Shown here one piece after another: positions 1 through 10,916 of a DNA stretch of 43,460 nt. Both the position numbers and the translations under genes were made by a program. The stretch comes from Actinomycetota bacterium (GTDB lineage Bacteria; Actinomycetota; Actinomycetes; Mycobacteriales; Mycobacteriaceae). Location: contig JAFDWN010000042.1 in NCBI GenBank assembly GCA_018268465.1, positions 1 through 43,460 on the forward strand. Reading direction: 5' to 3'. The notes below the pieces were generated by a model. That model had not been told where the DNA came from. It worked only from the letters and a program-made list of their open reading frames with translations, and ran no database searches. Each line of letters begins with the position of its first letter. Position 1 is the first letter of the stretch.

Positions 1-18
1 TTGAGTTCTCAAACAACA
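1..18 (-). promoter_or_regulatory. rrn leader segment (antitermination/processing region)
   Basis: Read on the minus strand this is TGTTGTTTGAGAACTCAA, a sequence I recognise from the leader just upstream of mycobacterial 16S rRNA, where boxA-type antitermination and pre-rRNA processing signals lie. It is downstream of the promoter at 37-72 and in the same orientation, which supports the reading. The rRNA itself is outside the window. Confidence 0.65.
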
Positions 19-36
19 CACCCGGTAAACAGGCAA

Positions 37-72
37 CCCTGCCAGTTTACTTCATCTGAGCAGAGAGGTCAA
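37..72 (-). promoter_or_regulatory. Ribosomal RNA operon promoter reading leftward out of the window
   Basis: On the minus strand a TTGACC -35 (67-72) and a TAAACT -10 (44-49) are separated by exactly 17 nt. The bases after the -10 (GGCAGGGTTGCC) resemble those after the -10 of mycobacterial rrn promoters. Transcription would start near 37 and leave the window on the left. In M. tuberculosis murA sits directly upstream of the single rrn operon, so the 16S gene is expected just past base 1. Confidence 0.8.
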
Positions 73-145
73 GCCGCGTCCTCCGGTCCGAGGGGCCGGG
101 GCCGCTTGGCTTCTTCCGATACCCTACTCCGTCACTGGCCAAAAT

Positions 146-177
146 CCCAAAACGCCTGCGCGAGCGGGGTTTTTGGG
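146..177. terminator. Inverted repeat after murA
   Basis: CCCAAAA (146-152) can pair with TTTTGGG (171-177) around a GC-rich loop. It lies between the murA stop and the rrn promoter on the same strand, so it may end murA transcription before the rrn promoter. It has no long U-tract, so termination strength is uncertain. Confidence 0.4.
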
Positions 178-219
178 CTATTCAGACCCGCGAAGCGCCC
201 CATGGAGCCGGCAGGCACG

Positions 220-1473
220 CTAGGCCACCCGCTCGATCTCTGCGCCCAGACTCACCAGGTTCTCCACGAACAGCGGGTATCCACGGTCGATGTGAAACAC
301 GTCATGCACCTCGGTGTCGCCATCAGCCACCAGCCCCGCCAGCACGAGGCCGGCACCGGCTCGGATGTCCGACGACCACACGGGTGCACTCGACAGCTGC
401 GGGATACCCCGAACGACGGCATGGTGACCGTCGGTACGCGCGTCGGCGCCGAGCCGGATCATCTCCTCGACGAAACGGAACCTCGCCTCGAAGACGTTCT
501 CGGTGATCATCGACGTCCCGTCCGCAACAGCCGCCAGGCCGATGGCCATCGGCTGCAGATCCGTCGGGAAACCGGGAAACGGCAACGTCGCGACGTTGAC
601 CGCCTTGGGCCGCTCGTATTGGACGACCCGGAACCCGTCATCGCTCTGCGTGACGGTTGCGCCCGCATCGTGCAGTTTGTGCAGGACCAGTTGCAGATGT
701 TGCGGGTCGACACCGGTCACCGAGATGTCGCCGCGTGTCATCGCCGCGGCGATCCCCCACGTCGCGGCGACGATGCGATCCCCGATGACCCGGTGTTCGG
801 TCGGATACAGCCGGTCGACACCGGTGATCGTCAGCGTCGACGATCCCGCCCCGGTGATCTGTGCACCCATCTGGTTGAGCATCGTGCAGAGATCGACGAC
901 GTCGGGTTCGCGGGCGGCGTTGTGGATGGTCGTCACCCCGGAGGCGAGGACCGCCGCCATCAAGATGTTCTCGGTGGCCCCCACCGAGGGGAACTCAAGC
1001 TGGATCTCTGCCCCGTGCAGCTGATCGGCTTCGGCCACGACGCAGCCGTGCTCGATGTTGCAGGTCGCGCCGAGTTGCCTCAGCCCTGCCTGGTGCATAT
1101 CCAAGGGACGCGATCCGATCGCGTCGCCGCCGGGCAGCGCGACCTTGGCTCGTTTACAGCGGCCCACCAGCGGGCCAAGCACGCACACCGACGCGCGGAA
1201 CTGGCGCACCGCCGCGAAATCCGCGTCGTATTTGGGCTCATCTGGCGACGTCACCCGCACCGTACCGCCGTTGAGCTCGACGTTTGCCCCGAGACCGCGC
1301 AGCACTTCGGCCATGAGCGGGACGTCCAGGATGTCAGGGCAGTTGGTGATCGTGCTGGTGCCCTCGGCCAGAAGCGCCGCAGCCATCAGCTTCAACACGC
1401 TGTTCTTGGCCCCCCCGACGGCAACTTCGCCAGATAACCGGTTACCACCGGTCACTACGAATCGCTCGCTCAC
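220..1473 (-). CDS. murA: UDP-N-acetylglucosamine 1-carboxyvinyltransferase MurA
   Basis: MurA transfers enolpyruvate from PEP to UDP-GlcNAc, the first committed cytoplasmic step of peptidoglycan synthesis. The 417 residues are normal length and the family pattern is intact: GAKNSVLK near residues 21-28 with the catalytic lysine, and the active-site loop [11 protein letters not shown] near 114-123. The loop residue that is Cys in E. coli is Asp117 here, the mycobacterial variant known to give intrinsic fosfomycin resistance. The gene is divergent from the adenosyltransferase gene with 59 nt between starts, and the rrn promoter follows it on the same strand, as in M. tuberculosis. The start at 1473 places the conserved N-terminus at the usual position. 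Confidence 0.97.
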   Translation of the reverse strand: MSERFVVTGGNRLSGEVAVGGAKNSVLKLMAAALLAEGTSTITNCPDILDVPLMAEVLRGLGANVELNGGTVRVTSPDEPKYDADFAAVRQFRASVCVLGPLVGRCKRAKVALPGGDAIGSRPLDMHQAGLRQLGATCNIEHGCVVAEADQLHGAEIQLEFPSVGATENILMAAVLASGVTTIHNAAREPDVVDLCTMLNQMGAQITGAGSSTLTITGVDRLYPTEHRVIGDRIVAATWGIAAAMTRGDISVTGVDPQHLQLVLHKLHDAGATVTQSDDGFRVVQYERPKAVNVATLPFPGFPTDLQPMAIGLAAVADGTSMITENVFEARFRFVEEMIRLGADARTDGHHAVVRGIPQLSSAPVWSSDIRAGAGLVLAGLVADGDTEVHDVFHIDRGYPLFVENLVSLGAEIERVA

Positions 1474-1532
1474 GCGGGCCAGTGTAAACAGCGGCGTGGG
1501 TCAGTGTCAGTTAGCCAGGTACCGTTTTTCCC

Positions 1533-2099
1533 ATGGCCGTACACCTCACCCGTATCTATACGCGCACCGGTGACGACGGAACGACCGGGTTGAGCGACTT
1601 CAGCAGGGTCCCGAAGAACGACGCGCGGTTGGCGGCCTACGCGGACTGTGACGAAGCCAACGCCGCGATCGGCGTCGCCCTCGCCATGGGCGAGCCGGAT
1701 GAACGCCTGCAGGAGGTGTTGCGGCAGATCCAAAACGACCTTTTCGACGCCGGCGCGGACCTGTCCACGCCCGTCGTCGAGAACCCGAAGTATCCACCGC
1801 TGCGCATCACGCAGTCCTACATCGATCGGCTGGAATCGTGGTGCGACGAGTTCAACGAACCGCTGCCCGCGCTCAGTTCGTTCATCCTGCCGGGCGGTAC
1901 GGCGCTGTCGGCACTTCTGCATGTCGCGCGGACCGTGGCGCGCCGAGCGGAGCGATCCGCATGGCATGCCGTCGAATCGCATCCCGAATCGGTCAGTGTG
2001 TTGCCGGCGAAATACCTCAACAGGCTTTCTGACCTGCTGTTCATCCTGTCGCGAGTGGCGAACCCGGACGGCGACGTCCTCTGGCGGCCCGGCGGATGA
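1533..2099 (+). CDS. PduO-type ATP:cob(I)alamin adenosyltransferase
   Basis: This 188-residue protein matches the PduO/MMAB family, which moves the adenosyl group of ATP onto cob(I)alamin to make coenzyme B12, the cofactor of methylmalonyl-CoA mutase and similar enzymes. Visible signatures are the N-terminal ATP-binding TRTGDDGTTGL (residues 10-20), the CDEAN segment, FILPGG in the middle, and the helix with RTVARRAER followed by YLNRLSDLLF. It corresponds in position to Rv1314c of M. tuberculosis. No clear Shine-Dalgarno sequence precedes the ATG, so the mRNA may be leaderless. The stop codon lies inside the first unit of a tandem repeat that follows. Confidence 0.93.
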   Translation: MAVHLTRIYTRTGDDGTTGLSDFSRVPKNDARLAAYADCDEANAAIGVALAMGEPDERLQEVLRQIQNDLFDAGADLSTPVVENPKYPPLRITQSYIDRLESWCDEFNEPLPALSSFILPGGTALSALLHVARTVARRAERSAWHAVESHPESVSVLPAKYLNRLSDLLFILSRVANPDGDVLWRPGG

Positions 2100-2195
2100 G
2101 CGCTTGCGCGAAGACCAAAACACCCGATAAGCGCTTGCGCGAAGACCAAAACACCCGATGAGCGCTTGCGCGAAGACCAAAAACACCCGATGAGC
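2096..2195. repeat. Three tandem copies of a 31-32 bp repeat
   Basis: The unit GAGCGCTTGCGCGAAGACC plus AAAACACCCGAT occurs three times with a period of 31 bp (third copy 32 bp, one extra A), ending in a partial fourth copy (GAGCGC). The core GCGCTTGCGC is nearly self-complementary. The first unit supplies the TGA stop of the adenosyltransferase gene. A single inverted copy of the core lies at 3053-3072, so this is probably a dispersed REP-like sequence of this genome. It sits between two convergent genes. Confidence 0.85.
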
Positions 2196-2201
2196 GCCGG
2201 G

Positions 2202-2648
2202 TCAGTAGCTTCGGCGTCGCGCCCGTGGTGACGGGCGCGACTCCAGCCATGACGTGAACGCGGTCAGTGCCCCCCGGTCCAGCGCGACCTCATAGCCCCG
2301 CCGGCGTTCCGGACTCGAATCACGCACTTCCAGCACGATGATCTCATCGGACATGATGTCGAATTCGTCCCCGCGAGGCGCCCGCCGCGACACGATTTCC
2401 AAGCCGCGACGGCTCAGCCGGCGATCCGGCCACCACCGGATGCTGGACAGGCGGTAGAACCCCGCCTCACCGCCGCGGTAGCGCATCACCCCGTGCCGCC
2501 AGCCATGGCCGCCGACCGCCGGGACATCGCGCATGATCGCGGCAGTTCCCCCCACCTGCCGCAGCTTCCACAGCCGGTAGCTCATCGCCACCGCGAACAA
2601 CAAGAGCACACCGATCAGCGCGACCATCACGACCATGGACGCGCTCAC
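2202..2648 (-). CDS. DUF2550 family membrane-anchored protein (Rv1312-like)
   Basis: A 148-residue protein with one N-terminal membrane segment (about residues 5-24) and a short basic stretch behind it, then a soluble domain rich in Arg and Trp. It follows atpC by 11 nt on the same strand, exactly where actinobacteria carry a DUF2550 gene (Rv1312 in M. tuberculosis). The constant pairing with the ATP synthase operon suggests co-transcription, but no enzymatic role is known and none can be read from the sequence. The C-terminus is strongly basic (RARRRSY). Confidence 0.85.
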   Translation of the reverse strand: MSASMVVMVALIGVLLLFAVAMSYRLWKLRQVGGTAAIMRDVPAVGGHGWRHGVMRYRGGEAGFYRLSSIRWWPDRRLSRRGLEIVSRRAPRGDEFDIMSDEIIVLEVRDSSPERRRGYEVALDRGALTAFTSWLESRPSPRARRRSY

Positions 2649-2659
2649 CGCCCGCCGTC

Positions 2660-3025
2660 CTAGTCGATCTGCCCTAGAGCGCGCAGCCGGGCACGCCCCC
2701 TGGCCGCCGTCTCCGGATCGTCCGACGCCGCGTCCTCCTGGGCGGCGTCGGCGTCGATCTCCGAAGCGAACTCTGCGGACTCGGCGAGGATGATGACACC
2801 CTCGTCGGTCACCGACATGAAGCCACCGTCGACCGCGATGCGCAGATCGTCCTCGCCCTCGCGCTCCACACGCACCATCGCATCATCGACGAGCTGGGCA
2901 ACCAGCGGGATATGCCGGGGCAGGATGCCGATCTCGCCGGCGGTGGTCCGGGTGAACACGAACGTGGCCTTACCCGACCAGATCTTGCGCTCGACGGCGA
3001 CGATGTCGACGTCCAGTTCAGCCAC
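2660..3025 (-). CDS. atpC: ATP synthase epsilon subunit AtpC
   Basis: Epsilon is the small subunit of the F1 central stalk that couples the c-ring to gamma and can inhibit ATP hydrolysis. The 121 residues include the N-terminal beta-sandwich with the typical [16 protein letters not shown] segment (about residues 31-46) and a short, acidic C-terminal helix region that is much reduced compared with E. coli, as is usual in mycobacteria. It is the last F1 gene of the operon. The 69-nt gap to atpD contains a copy of the dispersed repeat. Confidence 0.96.
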   Translation of the reverse strand: MAELDVDIVAVERKIWSGKATFVFTRTTAGEIGILPRHIPLVAQLVDDAMVRVEREGEDDLRIAVDGGFMSVTDEGVIILAESAEFASEIDADAAQEDAASDDPETAARGRARLRALGQID

Positions 3026-3052
3026 CAGACACCACCTTCCGGTACTGAATTC

Positions 3053-3072
3053 TCTTCGCGCAAGCGCTCATC
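3053..3072 (-). repeat. Single inverted copy of the dispersed repeat core
   Basis: TCTTCGCGCAAGCGCTCATC is the exact reverse complement of the first 20 bases of the tandem unit found at 2096-2195. It lies in the atpD-atpC spacer. Its self-pairing core (GCGCAAGCGC) could form a small hairpin in the mRNA between the two cistrons. Confidence 0.75.
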
Positions 3073-3094
3073 GCGAGCCCGAATCCGCCCGCGA

Positions 3095-4567
<1,473 letters not shown>

Positions 4568-5494
4568 CTATTTGGTCGCGTCGGCCAGCGCGTTCGCGCC
4601 ACCGACGATCTCGCTGATTTCCTGGGTGATCTGCGCCTGGCGCTCGCGGTTGGCCGCCAGCGTCAGCGCCTTGATCAAGTCGTCGGCGTTGTCGGTGGCC
4701 GACTTCATCGCGCGGCGGCGCGATGCCGACTCCGATGCCGCGGCCTCCAGCAGTGCCGCGTAGACGCGGGTCGCGACATAGCGCGGGAGCAGCGCCCCGA
4801 ACAGCGTCTCGGGGTCGGGTTCGAAGGAGAACAGGGTGTGTGGGCCCGTGTCCTCTTCGCCGACGTACTCGACGACCATCGGTGCGATGCGGCGTGCCTC
4901 AGCCGTCTGTGACAGCATCGACTTGAACTCGGTGAACACGATGTGCAGTTCGTCGACGCCGAGGATGCCGTCGTCGCCGGGATCGTCACCGTCGTCGTCG
5001 GCGCCGGACATGAACGCCGTCACCAGCGTGTCGGCGATCTCCTTGGCGTTGTCGTAGGTGGGCCGTTCGGAGAACCCGGTCCACGAATCGACCACCTTGC
5101 GGTTGCGGAAGCTGTAGTAGCCCAGCGCTTTCCGGCCGACGACGTAGACAACCGGGTTCTTGCCCTCCTCGCGGAGGAGCGAGAACAACTCCTCGGCGCG
5201 CCGGAGCACATTGGCGTTGTAGCCGCCACACAGACCGCGGTCGGAAGACACCACCAGAATGCCTGCCCGCTTCGGATTCTCCCGCTCGACCAGCAGCGGG
5301 TGATCCAGTGCGCTGGCCCCCGCGAGGTTGGTCAGCATGTGCGTGATCTCGGTGGCGTAGGGCCGGGCCGCCTCGACCCGGGCCTGCGCCTTGGCGATCC
5401 GCGATGTCGCGATCAGCTCCTGGGCCTTGGTGATCTTCTTGATCGAGCCCGCGGAGCGGATACGACCGCGTAGTTCGCGCAGTGTGGCTGCCAT
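4568..5494 (-). CDS. atpG: ATP synthase gamma subunit AtpG
   Basis: Gamma is the rotating shaft of F1. The 308-residue protein has the N-terminal coiled-coil helix ([22 protein letters not shown], about 11-32), the conserved [11 protein letters not shown] segment (about 83-93) and the C-terminal helix. Residues about 164-178 form an Asp/Gly-rich insertion ([13 protein letters not shown]), the extra gamma loop described in mycobacterial ATP synthases and linked to suppressed hydrolysis. It starts 13 nt after the atpA stop. Confidence 0.98.
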   Translation of the reverse strand: MAATLRELRGRIRSAGSIKKITKAQELIATSRIAKAQARVEAARPYATEITHMLTNLAGASALDHPLLVERENPKRAGILVVSSDRGLCGGYNANVLRRAEELFSLLREEGKNPVVYVVGRKALGYYSFRNRKVVDSWTGFSERPTYDNAKEIADTLVTAFMSGADDDGDDPGDDGILGVDELHIVFTEFKSMLSQTAEARRIAPMVVEYVGEEDTGPHTLFSFEPDPETLFGALLPRYVATRVYAALLEAAASESASRRRAMKSATDNADDLIKALTLAANRERQAQITQEISEIVGGANALADATK

Positions 5495-5507
5495 CGGTGT
5501 CTACTAC

Positions 5508-7154
5508 CTACTTCTTCTTCGGCGCGGGCTTGCGGACCTTGACCGACTCCTTCTCGACGTCGTCCTCGGACATCGCGTCGACACGCTCGTCGGGGATGAC
5601 CGAGCTGCCGTCCGTGGTGGAGAAGCCCTTCTTGAACTCGTTGATCACCGACGCGAGCTTGTCGGCGGTCTCCTCCGAGAGCTTCTTCGACTCGCGGATA
5701 TCGGCGAGGAGATCGGCGTGCGACGCCTTCACGTGCTCGAGCAGTTCACGCTCGAACCGTGAAACGTCTTCCACCGGAACCGAGTCCAGGTGCCCGCCGG
5801 TGCCCAGGTAGATCGACACCACCTGGTCCTCGACCGGGTAGGGCGTGTACTGGGGCTGCTTGAGCAGCTCGACGAGCCGGGCTCCACGGTCCAGCTGGGC
5901 CTTGGAGGCGGCATCCAGGTCGGAGGCGAAGGCGGCGAACGCCTCCAGTTCGCGGTACTGCGAGAGTTCCAGACGCAGCGAACCGGCCACCTCCTTCATG
6001 GCCTTGATCTGCGCGGCACCACCTACGCGGGAGACCGACACACCGACGTTGATGGCCGGGCGCACACCCTGGTTGAACAGGTCGGACTCCAGGAAGCACT
6101 GGCCGTCGGTGATCGAGATGACGTTGGTGGGGATGAACGCCGAGATGTCGTTGGCCTTGGTCTCGATGATCGGCAGACCGGTCAGCGAACCACCGCCGAG
6201 CTCGTCGGACAGCTTCGCGCAGCGCTCCAGCAGCCGCGAGTGCAGGTAGAAGACGTCGCCGGGGAACGCCTCGCGACCCGGCGGACGGCGCAGCAGCAGC
6301 GAGATCGCCCGGTAGGCGTCGGCCTGCTTGGACAGGTCGTCGAACACGATGAGGACGTGCTTGCCGTCGTACATCCAATGCTGCGCAATGGCCGAACCGG
6401 TGTAGGGCGCAAGCCATTTGAAGCCGGCGGCGTCGGAGGCCGGGGCTGCGACGATGGTGGTGTAATCCATCGCGCCGCCCTCTTCGAGCGCACGCTTCAC
6501 CGACGCGATGGTGGTGCCCTTCTGGCCGATCGCGACGTACACGCAGCGGACCTGCTGCTTGGGGTCGCCGGTCTCCCAGGCCTCACGCTGGTTCAGGATG
6601 GTGTCGACGCAGACCGCGGTCTTGCCCGTCTTGCGGTCGCCGATGATGAGCTGACGCTGGCCGCGGCCGATCGGGGTCATCGCGTCGATGGCCTTGATAC
6701 CGGTCTGCAGCGGCTCGCCCACACTCTGGCGCTGAACCACCGAGGGTGCCTGCAGCTCGAGTGCGCGGCGGGTGTCAGAGGCGATATCGCCCTGACCGTC
6801 GATCGGCTGGCCGAGCGGATTGACGACACGCCCGAGGAAGGCATCGCCAACCGGCACCGAGAGCACCTCGCCGGTGCGCTTCACCTGCTGGCCCTCTTCG
6901 ATGTTCTCGAAGTCGCCGAGGATCACCGCGCCGACGCTGTGCTCGTCGAGGTTGAGCGCGACGCCGAGCACTCCACCCTCGAACTCCAGGAGTTCCTGGG
7001 TCATGACCGAGGGCAAGCCCTCGACGTGGGCGATACCGTCGCCGGCGTCGATGACGGTGCCGATCTCCTCGCGCTCAGACGCCGCGGTGAAGGAGGATAC
7101 GTAATCCTCGATGGCTCCTTCGATATCAGCAGCCGAGATTGTCAACTCTGCCAT
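5508..7154 (-). CDS. atpA: ATP synthase alpha subunit AtpA
   Basis: The non-catalytic nucleotide-binding F1 subunit. The 548 residues carry the P-loop GDRKTGKT (172-179), the [14 protein letters not shown] segment (about 102-115) and the family C-terminal helical domain. About 35 residues beyond the end of typical bacterial alpha subunits form a charged, Lys/Pro-rich tail ending in [10 protein letters not shown]. This is the mycobacterial C-terminal extension reported to suppress ATP hydrolysis. It lies between atpH and atpG. Confidence 0.99.
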   Translation of the reverse strand: MAELTISAADIEGAIEDYVSSFTAASEREEIGTVIDAGDGIAHVEGLPSVMTQELLEFEGGVLGVALNLDEHSVGAVILGDFENIEEGQQVKRTGEVLSVPVGDAFLGRVVNPLGQPIDGQGDIASDTRRALELQAPSVVQRQSVGEPLQTGIKAIDAMTPIGRGQRQLIIGDRKTGKTAVCVDTILNQREAWETGDPKQQVRCVYVAIGQKGTTIASVKRALEEGGAMDYTTIVAAPASDAAGFKWLAPYTGSAIAQHWMYDGKHVLIVFDDLSKQADAYRAISLLLRRPPGREAFPGDVFYLHSRLLERCAKLSDELGGGSLTGLPIIETKANDISAFIPTNVISITDGQCFLESDLFNQGVRPAINVGVSVSRVGGAAQIKAMKEVAGSLRLELSQYRELEAFAAFASDLDAASKAQLDRGARLVELLKQPQYTPYPVEDQVVSIYLGTGGHLDSVPVEDVSRFERELLEHVKASHADLLADIRESKKLSEETADKLASVINEFKKGFSTTDGSSVIPDERVDAMSEDDVEKESVKVRKPAPKKK

Positions 7155-7215
7155 GGCTTTTCGTCTTCCTGCCTGTGTTTTTCTGAGTTCTGTAGGGGTG
7201 CTCGTGCCGAGGTGG

Positions 7216-8556
7216 TCAGTCCGGAAGGCCCGTCTTGGCCGCGCTCAACCGGGACGAGATGGACCCATCGATGACCTCGTCACCGACGGTGATCAGCAGC
7301 CCGCCCAGCAGCGCAGGGTCGACGCTCAGCTGAATCGACACAGGGGTGCCGTAGATGCGGGTCAGCACGTCGGCCAAACGACCGCGTTGCTGACCGGTCA
7401 GCTCGGCTGCCGCCGTCACGTGCGCGACGACTTCACCGCCGCGCGCCACGGCGAGTTCGGCCAGATCGACGACGGCCTCGTCGGCCCGCTCACCGCGCAG
7501 CAACTCCACCGTCTGCACCAGCAACGATTCGGCCGTGGCGTTGACAGTGCCACTGCGCTCGAGCACGTTGCGCAACAACGCGACGCGCCCGTCGGCCGGG
7601 GCATTGTCATCGCTCAGCAACGCGGTCAGGCGCGGTTCGGCGTCAAGGATACGCCCGAACCGGAACAGTTGCTCTTCGACTTCTTCGCTCTGCCCGGTGC
7701 GTTCGGCGCGCACCAACAGGGCCAGCCGTGCCACGTGCTCGACCGCGTCGACCACGTTGGCGTCGGTCGACCAGCGCTGTCCGGCAACGGTCGTCAGCAC
7801 CTCCAGAGCGGGGTCGCCGATCTTGCCTCCGAACAACCGCTGCACCAGACGCTGCTTGGGCGCCGCGTCGTCGGTCGGTTCGGCCAGGTGCCTGGTGAGG
7901 ACCGGCTCGCCGAGCAGTACCTTGGCGACCGCGGTCAGATCCCCGGCGAGCCCGGTGAGCCCGTCGGCGTCGAGGCCCGATGCGGTCCGATCGAACGTCC
8001 GCACCGTTTCGGCCAATGCTTCGCGGCTGGCCGCACGCAGATTCAGGGTGGCGCCGGCCTCCAGGACGGCAGGGGACGGCGACATGGCCTCGAGCTGGTC
8101 GAGGAACCGGTCGACGGTGCCCGCCTGCGCAGCCGGGTCGGAGACATACCGGCGCACCAACTGCTCGGCACCCTCCAGCGCCTCGGAGCCCAGGTTCGTG
8201 CGCAGCTCGCGGATGGTCTGCTGACGCAGCATCTGCACCTGCTGATCGCCCTGCGCCTTGATGCGCTCGGCGTCGACCACCGCCTGCTCGCGCAGCTGTT
8301 CGGCGATCCGCGCGGAGTCGGCACGGGCCTCGTCGGTGACCTTCGCGGCCTCGGCCTTGGCTTCCTGCAGCGCCTTGGCGTGCATTTCGTCGGCACTCGC
8401 GAGCTTCTGCTGAGCCGTCGCGCTGTCCTCAAGTGCCAGGCGGATGGCTTCCTGCTGCTTCTTCATGAGCCGCCGCACCGGTGGTACGACGAACTTGACC
8501 AGCAGCCACACGATGGCGACAAAGCCGATCAACTGTCCAATGAATGTCGACATCAA
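7216..8556 (-). CDS. atpH: Fused ATP synthase b-delta subunit AtpH
   Basis: In mycobacteria the delta subunit is fused behind a second b-type subunit, and this 446-residue protein shows it. A membrane segment (about residues 4-24, [20 protein letters not shown]) is followed by a long charged coiled-coil to about 165, then a delta domain to the C-terminus with the conserved [16 protein letters not shown] near the end. It forms the peripheral stalk with AtpF. Its start overlaps the atpF stop by 4 nt, which implies translational coupling and equal dosage of the stalk halves. Confidence 0.97.
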   Translation of the reverse strand: MMSTFIGQLIGFVAIVWLLVKFVVPPVRRLMKKQQEAIRLALEDSATAQQKLASADEMHAKALQEAKAEAAKVTDEARADSARIAEQLREQAVVDAERIKAQGDQQVQMLRQQTIRELRTNLGSEALEGAEQLVRRYVSDPAAQAGTVDRFLDQLEAMSPSPAVLEAGATLNLRAASREALAETVRTFDRTASGLDADGLTGLAGDLTAVAKVLLGEPVLTRHLAEPTDDAAPKQRLVQRLFGGKIGDPALEVLTTVAGQRWSTDANVVDAVEHVARLALLVRAERTGQSEEVEEQLFRFGRILDAEPRLTALLSDDNAPADGRVALLRNVLERSGTVNATAESLLVQTVELLRGERADEAVVDLAELAVARGGEVVAHVTAAAELTGQQRGRLADVLTRIYGTPVSIQLSVDPALLGGLLITVGDEVIDGSISSRLSAAKTGLPD

Positions 8557-9065
8557 CGACTCCCGCTCGAGGTGCCCGACCCTGAAACGTCAACGCCGAG
8601 AATCCGGCTGGCCAGGGTGGCCGCCAGGCCGTCCACCGACGACTGCAGCTGGGCGGTGGTGGTCTGTGCGTTCTGCGCGAGTTCGTCGCCGGCGCTGCGG
8701 ACCTGTTCCGCCACTTCACCGGACGCCTCGGCCCGGGACGTGTCGACGACCTTGCGTCCCTCGGTCCGGGCATCGTCGCGCAGCGCGGATGCTTCACCGC
8801 GCGCCCCCGCCATCGCCTCGTCGTAGTCGGCCTGCGCGGCCGCCACCTGCTCGGCCGCCTTGCGGTTGTCGGCTGTCGTCTTGGCCAGCATCGCCTCACG
8901 CTCGGCGAGCACCTTGCTGATCGGCGGCACGACCCATTTCGAGATCACGCCGAGCACGATCAGGAAGATGAGCAGCACGGCGAAGAAGGTGCCATTCGGG
9001 ATCAGGAAGTTGCTGGTCCCCCCGCCTCCCTCGGCGGCCAGTACCGATCCGGTCAGTTCACGCAT
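8553..9065 (-). CDS. atpF: ATP synthase b subunit AtpF
   Basis: The peripheral-stalk b subunit, 170 residues: a membrane helix (about 25-45, [21 protein letters not shown]) followed by a long Ala/Glu/Arg-rich helix typical of the stalk dimer. It lies 9 nt after atpE and overlaps atpH by 4 nt. In this operon it pairs with the b-like half of the AtpH fusion instead of forming a b homodimer. Confidence 0.97.
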   Translation of the reverse strand: MRELTGSVLAAEGGGGTSNFLIPNGTFFAVLLIFLIVLGVISKWVVPPISKVLAEREAMLAKTTADNRKAAEQVAAAQADYDEAMAGARGEASALRDDARTEGRKVVDTSRAEASGEVAEQVRSAGDELAQNAQTTTAQLQSSVDGLAATLASRILGVDVSGSGTSSGSR

Positions 9066-9074
9066 GCCGATGGA

Positions 9075-9338
<264 letters not shown>

Positions 9339-9435
9339 TTATCCTCCTTGATAACTGGTGGCCATGCCGCCAGAGCTCGTGTCTTTGCTCGTAGGGATGT
9401 GATGGTCGTTCGCTGCAGCGAGCCGCGCAGCGGGG

Positions 9436-10215
9436 TCAGTGCTCCTCGTGGTCCAACTCCATTGACTGGCTGAAGTACAGGATCGTCAGGAGCGAGAAGA
9501 TGAACGCCTGGATCAGGCCGACGAACAAGTCGAACGTCTTCCAGACCGCGTTCGGGAACCACTGGATGTACCACGGGAACATCGCGATCAAGGCGACCAG
9601 GATCCCGCCGGCGAAGATGTTGCCGAAAAGTCGGAGGGCCAGTGAGATCGGCTTCGCGAGCTCTTCGACGATGTTGATCGGCGCGAGGAAGGCGACGTGG
9701 CCCTTGACCACCTTGATCGGGTGGCCGATGAGGCCGCGGCGCCAGACCCCGGCGGCGTGGTAGTAGACGAACACGAAGAGCGCGAGCGCCAGCACGAAGT
9801 TGATGTCGGAGGCCGGCGGCTTGTACAGCTCGGCGGCGGCGCCGTCCGACCCGCCGTACTGCAGCGGCAGCACGGCCAGCCAGTTCGAGATCAGGATGAA
9901 GACGAAGATCGTGACCGACAACGGCAGGACGAACGGCGCGACCTTCATGCCGATTGCGCCCTCGATCTGCTGGCGCATCTGGATGGTCAGAGCCTCCCAG
10001 AACAGCTGGACTCCGCCGGGCACACCCGTCGAGGTGACTTTGGACCTCAGGTAGAAGGCGAGGCCGATCACGATCACCGCGGTGATGGCGGTGGCGAGGA
10101 TCGTGTCCCCGTTGAACGTCAGGCCGAAGAGTTCGAACACCATCGTGTGGTGTCCGACGTGGATCGCGGCTCCACCTTCCTCAGCGGCGAGGACAGTCTC
10201 AGTCATCTGCGTCAT
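9436..10215 (-). CDS. atpB: ATP synthase a subunit AtpB
   Basis: The Fo stator channel protein, 259 residues with five to six membrane helices. The essential Arg is in [13 protein letters not shown] on the fourth helix, and the C-terminal helix carries [17 protein letters not shown]. It is the first classic atp gene of the operon and follows the AtpI-like gene by 10 nt. The gap to atpE is about 100 nt, the largest in the Fo part, which fits the usual need for high atpE translation from its own strong ribosome site. Confidence 0.97.
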   Translation of the reverse strand: MTQMTETVLAAEEGGAAIHVGHHTMVFELFGLTFNGDTILATAITAVIVIGLAFYLRSKVTSTGVPGGVQLFWEALTIQMRQQIEGAIGMKVAPFVLPLSVTIFVFILISNWLAVLPLQYGGSDGAAAELYKPPASDINFVLALALFVFVYYHAAGVWRRGLIGHPIKVVKGHVAFLAPINIVEELAKPISLALRLFGNIFAGGILVALIAMFPWYIQWFPNAVWKTFDLFVGLIQAFIFSLLTILYFSQSMELDHEEH

Positions 10216-10225
10216 TGCGGTTTGG

Positions 10226-10672
10226 CTAATCCTTCGATTCCGTGTCGAGCACGTTGAGGCCCTCGCGGCGGACCTTCTTCAGCACCGGAATGCTGGTGCT
10301 CATCACCAGCAGCGCCTGGAAGATCGCGAGCCCGAAGAGCACGGCAATACCCCCGTTCGTCCGGAAGACGAACGCGATGGTCAGCGCGATGGCGGTGATG
10401 ACGAGCAGGCGCGTCGCCGAGTTCAGTGCCATCTTCTTCTTCAGCGGGTGGTCCTCGGCGGTGATACTCTCGACCGCTCGGCGCACGAGCATCGCATTGA
10501 TCAGGCCGAGCCCGAGGCCAACGCCGAAGAAGACACCGAACAGGATGTTGCCGGTGAAACCGGACGCCAGCAGCGCCACGGCGGTCAGGGCAACACAGAC
10601 GATCAGCAGGCGCACAGGCCGGAATGCAACGGAGGGGAACACCAACGGCGCATCTTGCGCTGGTGTCGTCAC
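10226..10672 (-). CDS. AtpI-like membrane protein (Rv1303-like)
   Basis: A small protein with four predicted membrane segments ([71 protein letters not shown]) immediately upstream of atpB, where bacteria carry atpI, a proposed assembly helper of the c-ring. Sequence similarity to classical AtpI is weak, as for Rv1303. I chose the GTG at 10672 because a GAGGTGA ribosome site lies 5 nt before it. An ATG seven codons upstream (10693) is possible but has no such site. The product is 148 residues. Confidence 0.85.
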   Translation of the reverse strand: MTTPAQDAPLVFPSVAFRPVRLLIVCVALTAVALLASGFTGNILFGVFFGVGLGLGLINAMLVRRAVESITAEDHPLKKKMALNSATRLLVITAIALTIAFVFRTNGGIAVLFGLAIFQALLVMSTSIPVLKKVRREGLNVLDTESKD

Positions 10673-10916
10673 TGATTCACCTCGATCCCGCAATCACGAG
10701 CAAACCCGCTAGCTGAAATGATCCTGCGCGTGGCGTGCCGAGCGTATCGGACGGCGACAGGCTCGCTGGAATTACCCAAGGGGCAGCTCCCTTTGTCGGT
10801 CTAAATCGGCTCGAATCGGAGTCGAATCCGAGGGCCGGTGGCCGGCAACCCGCGAGGTTTCTTCGGGTTCTGGCGAGAACCGTACCACATGGTTAGAGGC
10901 CTAAAACGGGGGCCTA

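Noticed and set aside
1-1437. A 478-codon open frame on the plus strand opposite murA
   Set aside because: It is an antisense shadow of murA in GC-rich DNA with no domain and an unnatural Arg/His-rich composition.
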